Made by a program: the position numbers and the translations under genes. Shown here piece by piece: positions 5,938-6,311 of a DNA stretch of 6,311 bases; position 1 is the stretch's first letter; the number at the start of each line of letters is the position of its first letter. Below the pieces are notes generated by a model that made no database searches, was not told the origin of the DNA, and was given only the letters and a program-made list of their open reading frames with translations. The stretch is from Actinomycetes bacterium (lineage in GTDB: Bacteria > Actinomycetota > Acidimicrobiia > Spongiisociales > UBA5794): NCBI GenBank assembly GCA_023336855.1, contig JAMBLK010000167.1:1-6311 (forward strand). Reading direction: 5' to 3'.

Positions 5938-6311
5938 ATGACCGCGCCATCGCGTATTCGCAACTTCTCCATCATCGCGCACATCGACCATGGCAAGTCG
6001 ACGCTCGCCGATCGTCTCCTCGAGCGCACCGGTGCGATCTCCGAGCGCGACATGAGAGAACAGGTCTTGGACGAGATGGATCTCGAGCGGGAACGTGGGA
6101 TCACGATCAAGGCCAATGCCGTGCGCATCGACTATCAGGCGTTGTCCGGCGAGATGTATCAGTTCAATCTCATCGACACTCCCGGGCACGTCGACTTCTC
6201 ATATGAGGTGTCCAGAAGTCTCGAGGCCTGCGAAGGGGCTGTTCTCGTGGTCGATGCGTCCCAGGGTGTGGAAGCCCAGACGCTCGCCAACGCGTACATG
6301 GCGATTGAAGA
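5938..6311 (+). CDS. lepA: Elongation factor 4 (LepA), 5' part, runs off the window
   Basis: The first 124 codons of a translational GTPase, cut off by the window end; full-length LepA is about 600 residues. The start MTAPSRIRNFSIIAHIDHGK is typical of LepA. The G1 loop AHIDHGKST covers 14-22, the G2 region ERERGITIKA covers 50-59 with T56, and the G3 motif DTPGH covers 80-84. The LIDTPGHVDFSYEVSRSLEACEG run and IKANAVRI distinguish LepA from EF-G. LepA acts on the ribosome in translation elongation or initiation and 30S biogenesis; its exact cellular role is debated. The ATG at 5938 has only a weak GGA at 5927-5929 ahead. It is divergent from rpsT, an arrangement common in actinobacteria. 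Confidence 0.97.
   Translation, partial: MTAPSRIRNFSIIAHIDHGKSTLADRLLERTGAISERDMREQVLDEMDLERERGITIKANAVRIDYQALSGEMYQFNLIDTPGHVDFSYEVSRSLEACEGAVLVVDASQGVEAQTLANAYMAIE

Noticed and set aside
1..6311. Mobile elements, CRISPR arrays, tRNA or rRNA genes, prophage or toxin-antitoxin genes
   Set aside because: No transposase, integrase, direct-repeat/spacer pattern, tRNA-like fold or terminal inverted repeats were recognised.

Overview
The window is a high-GC bacterial chromosome segment that is almost fully coding. Gene content and order (comEA, comEC, holA, then rpsT and lepA) suggest an actinobacterium-like organism, possibly an uncultured Actinomycetota such as Acidimicrobiia. Frequent GTG starts and a terminator hairpin without a T-tract fit that. 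The lineage is an inference; there is no rRNA or other strong marker here.

Layout: 1-137 is a short non-coding stretch with two runs of degenerate heptanucleotide repeats. At 138-1294 two plus-strand genes overlap by ATGA: a small HExxH putative metallopeptidase and a CPBP-family (Rce1-like) membrane protease. At 1365-5060 a plus-strand cluster follows: comEA (DNA-uptake receptor), comEC (DNA-uptake channel) and holA (DNA polymerase III delta, the clamp-loader subunit). comEA and comEC abut in the same frame, with a single TGA followed directly by GTG. A perfect 22-bp palindrome at 5065-5086 lies between the converging holA and greA genes and probably terminates transcription from both sides.

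At 5093-5840 on the minus strand, rpsT (ribosomal protein S20) and greA (transcript cleavage factor) form a tight two-gene unit separated by 4 bp. The 97-bp divergent region 5841-5937 carries candidate promoters for rpsT-greA (minus) and lepA (plus). lepA (EF4) begins at 5938 and runs off the window end.

Functionally this is mainly a DNA-uptake pair plus housekeeping genes for replication, transcription and translation. I do not see convincing evidence of a new defence or mobile system. The less ordinary points are the heptamer repeats, the HExxH/CPBP protease pair, the in-frame comEA-comEC junction, the presence of greA behind rpsT with no visible ribosome binding site, and the symmetric intergenic palindrome.
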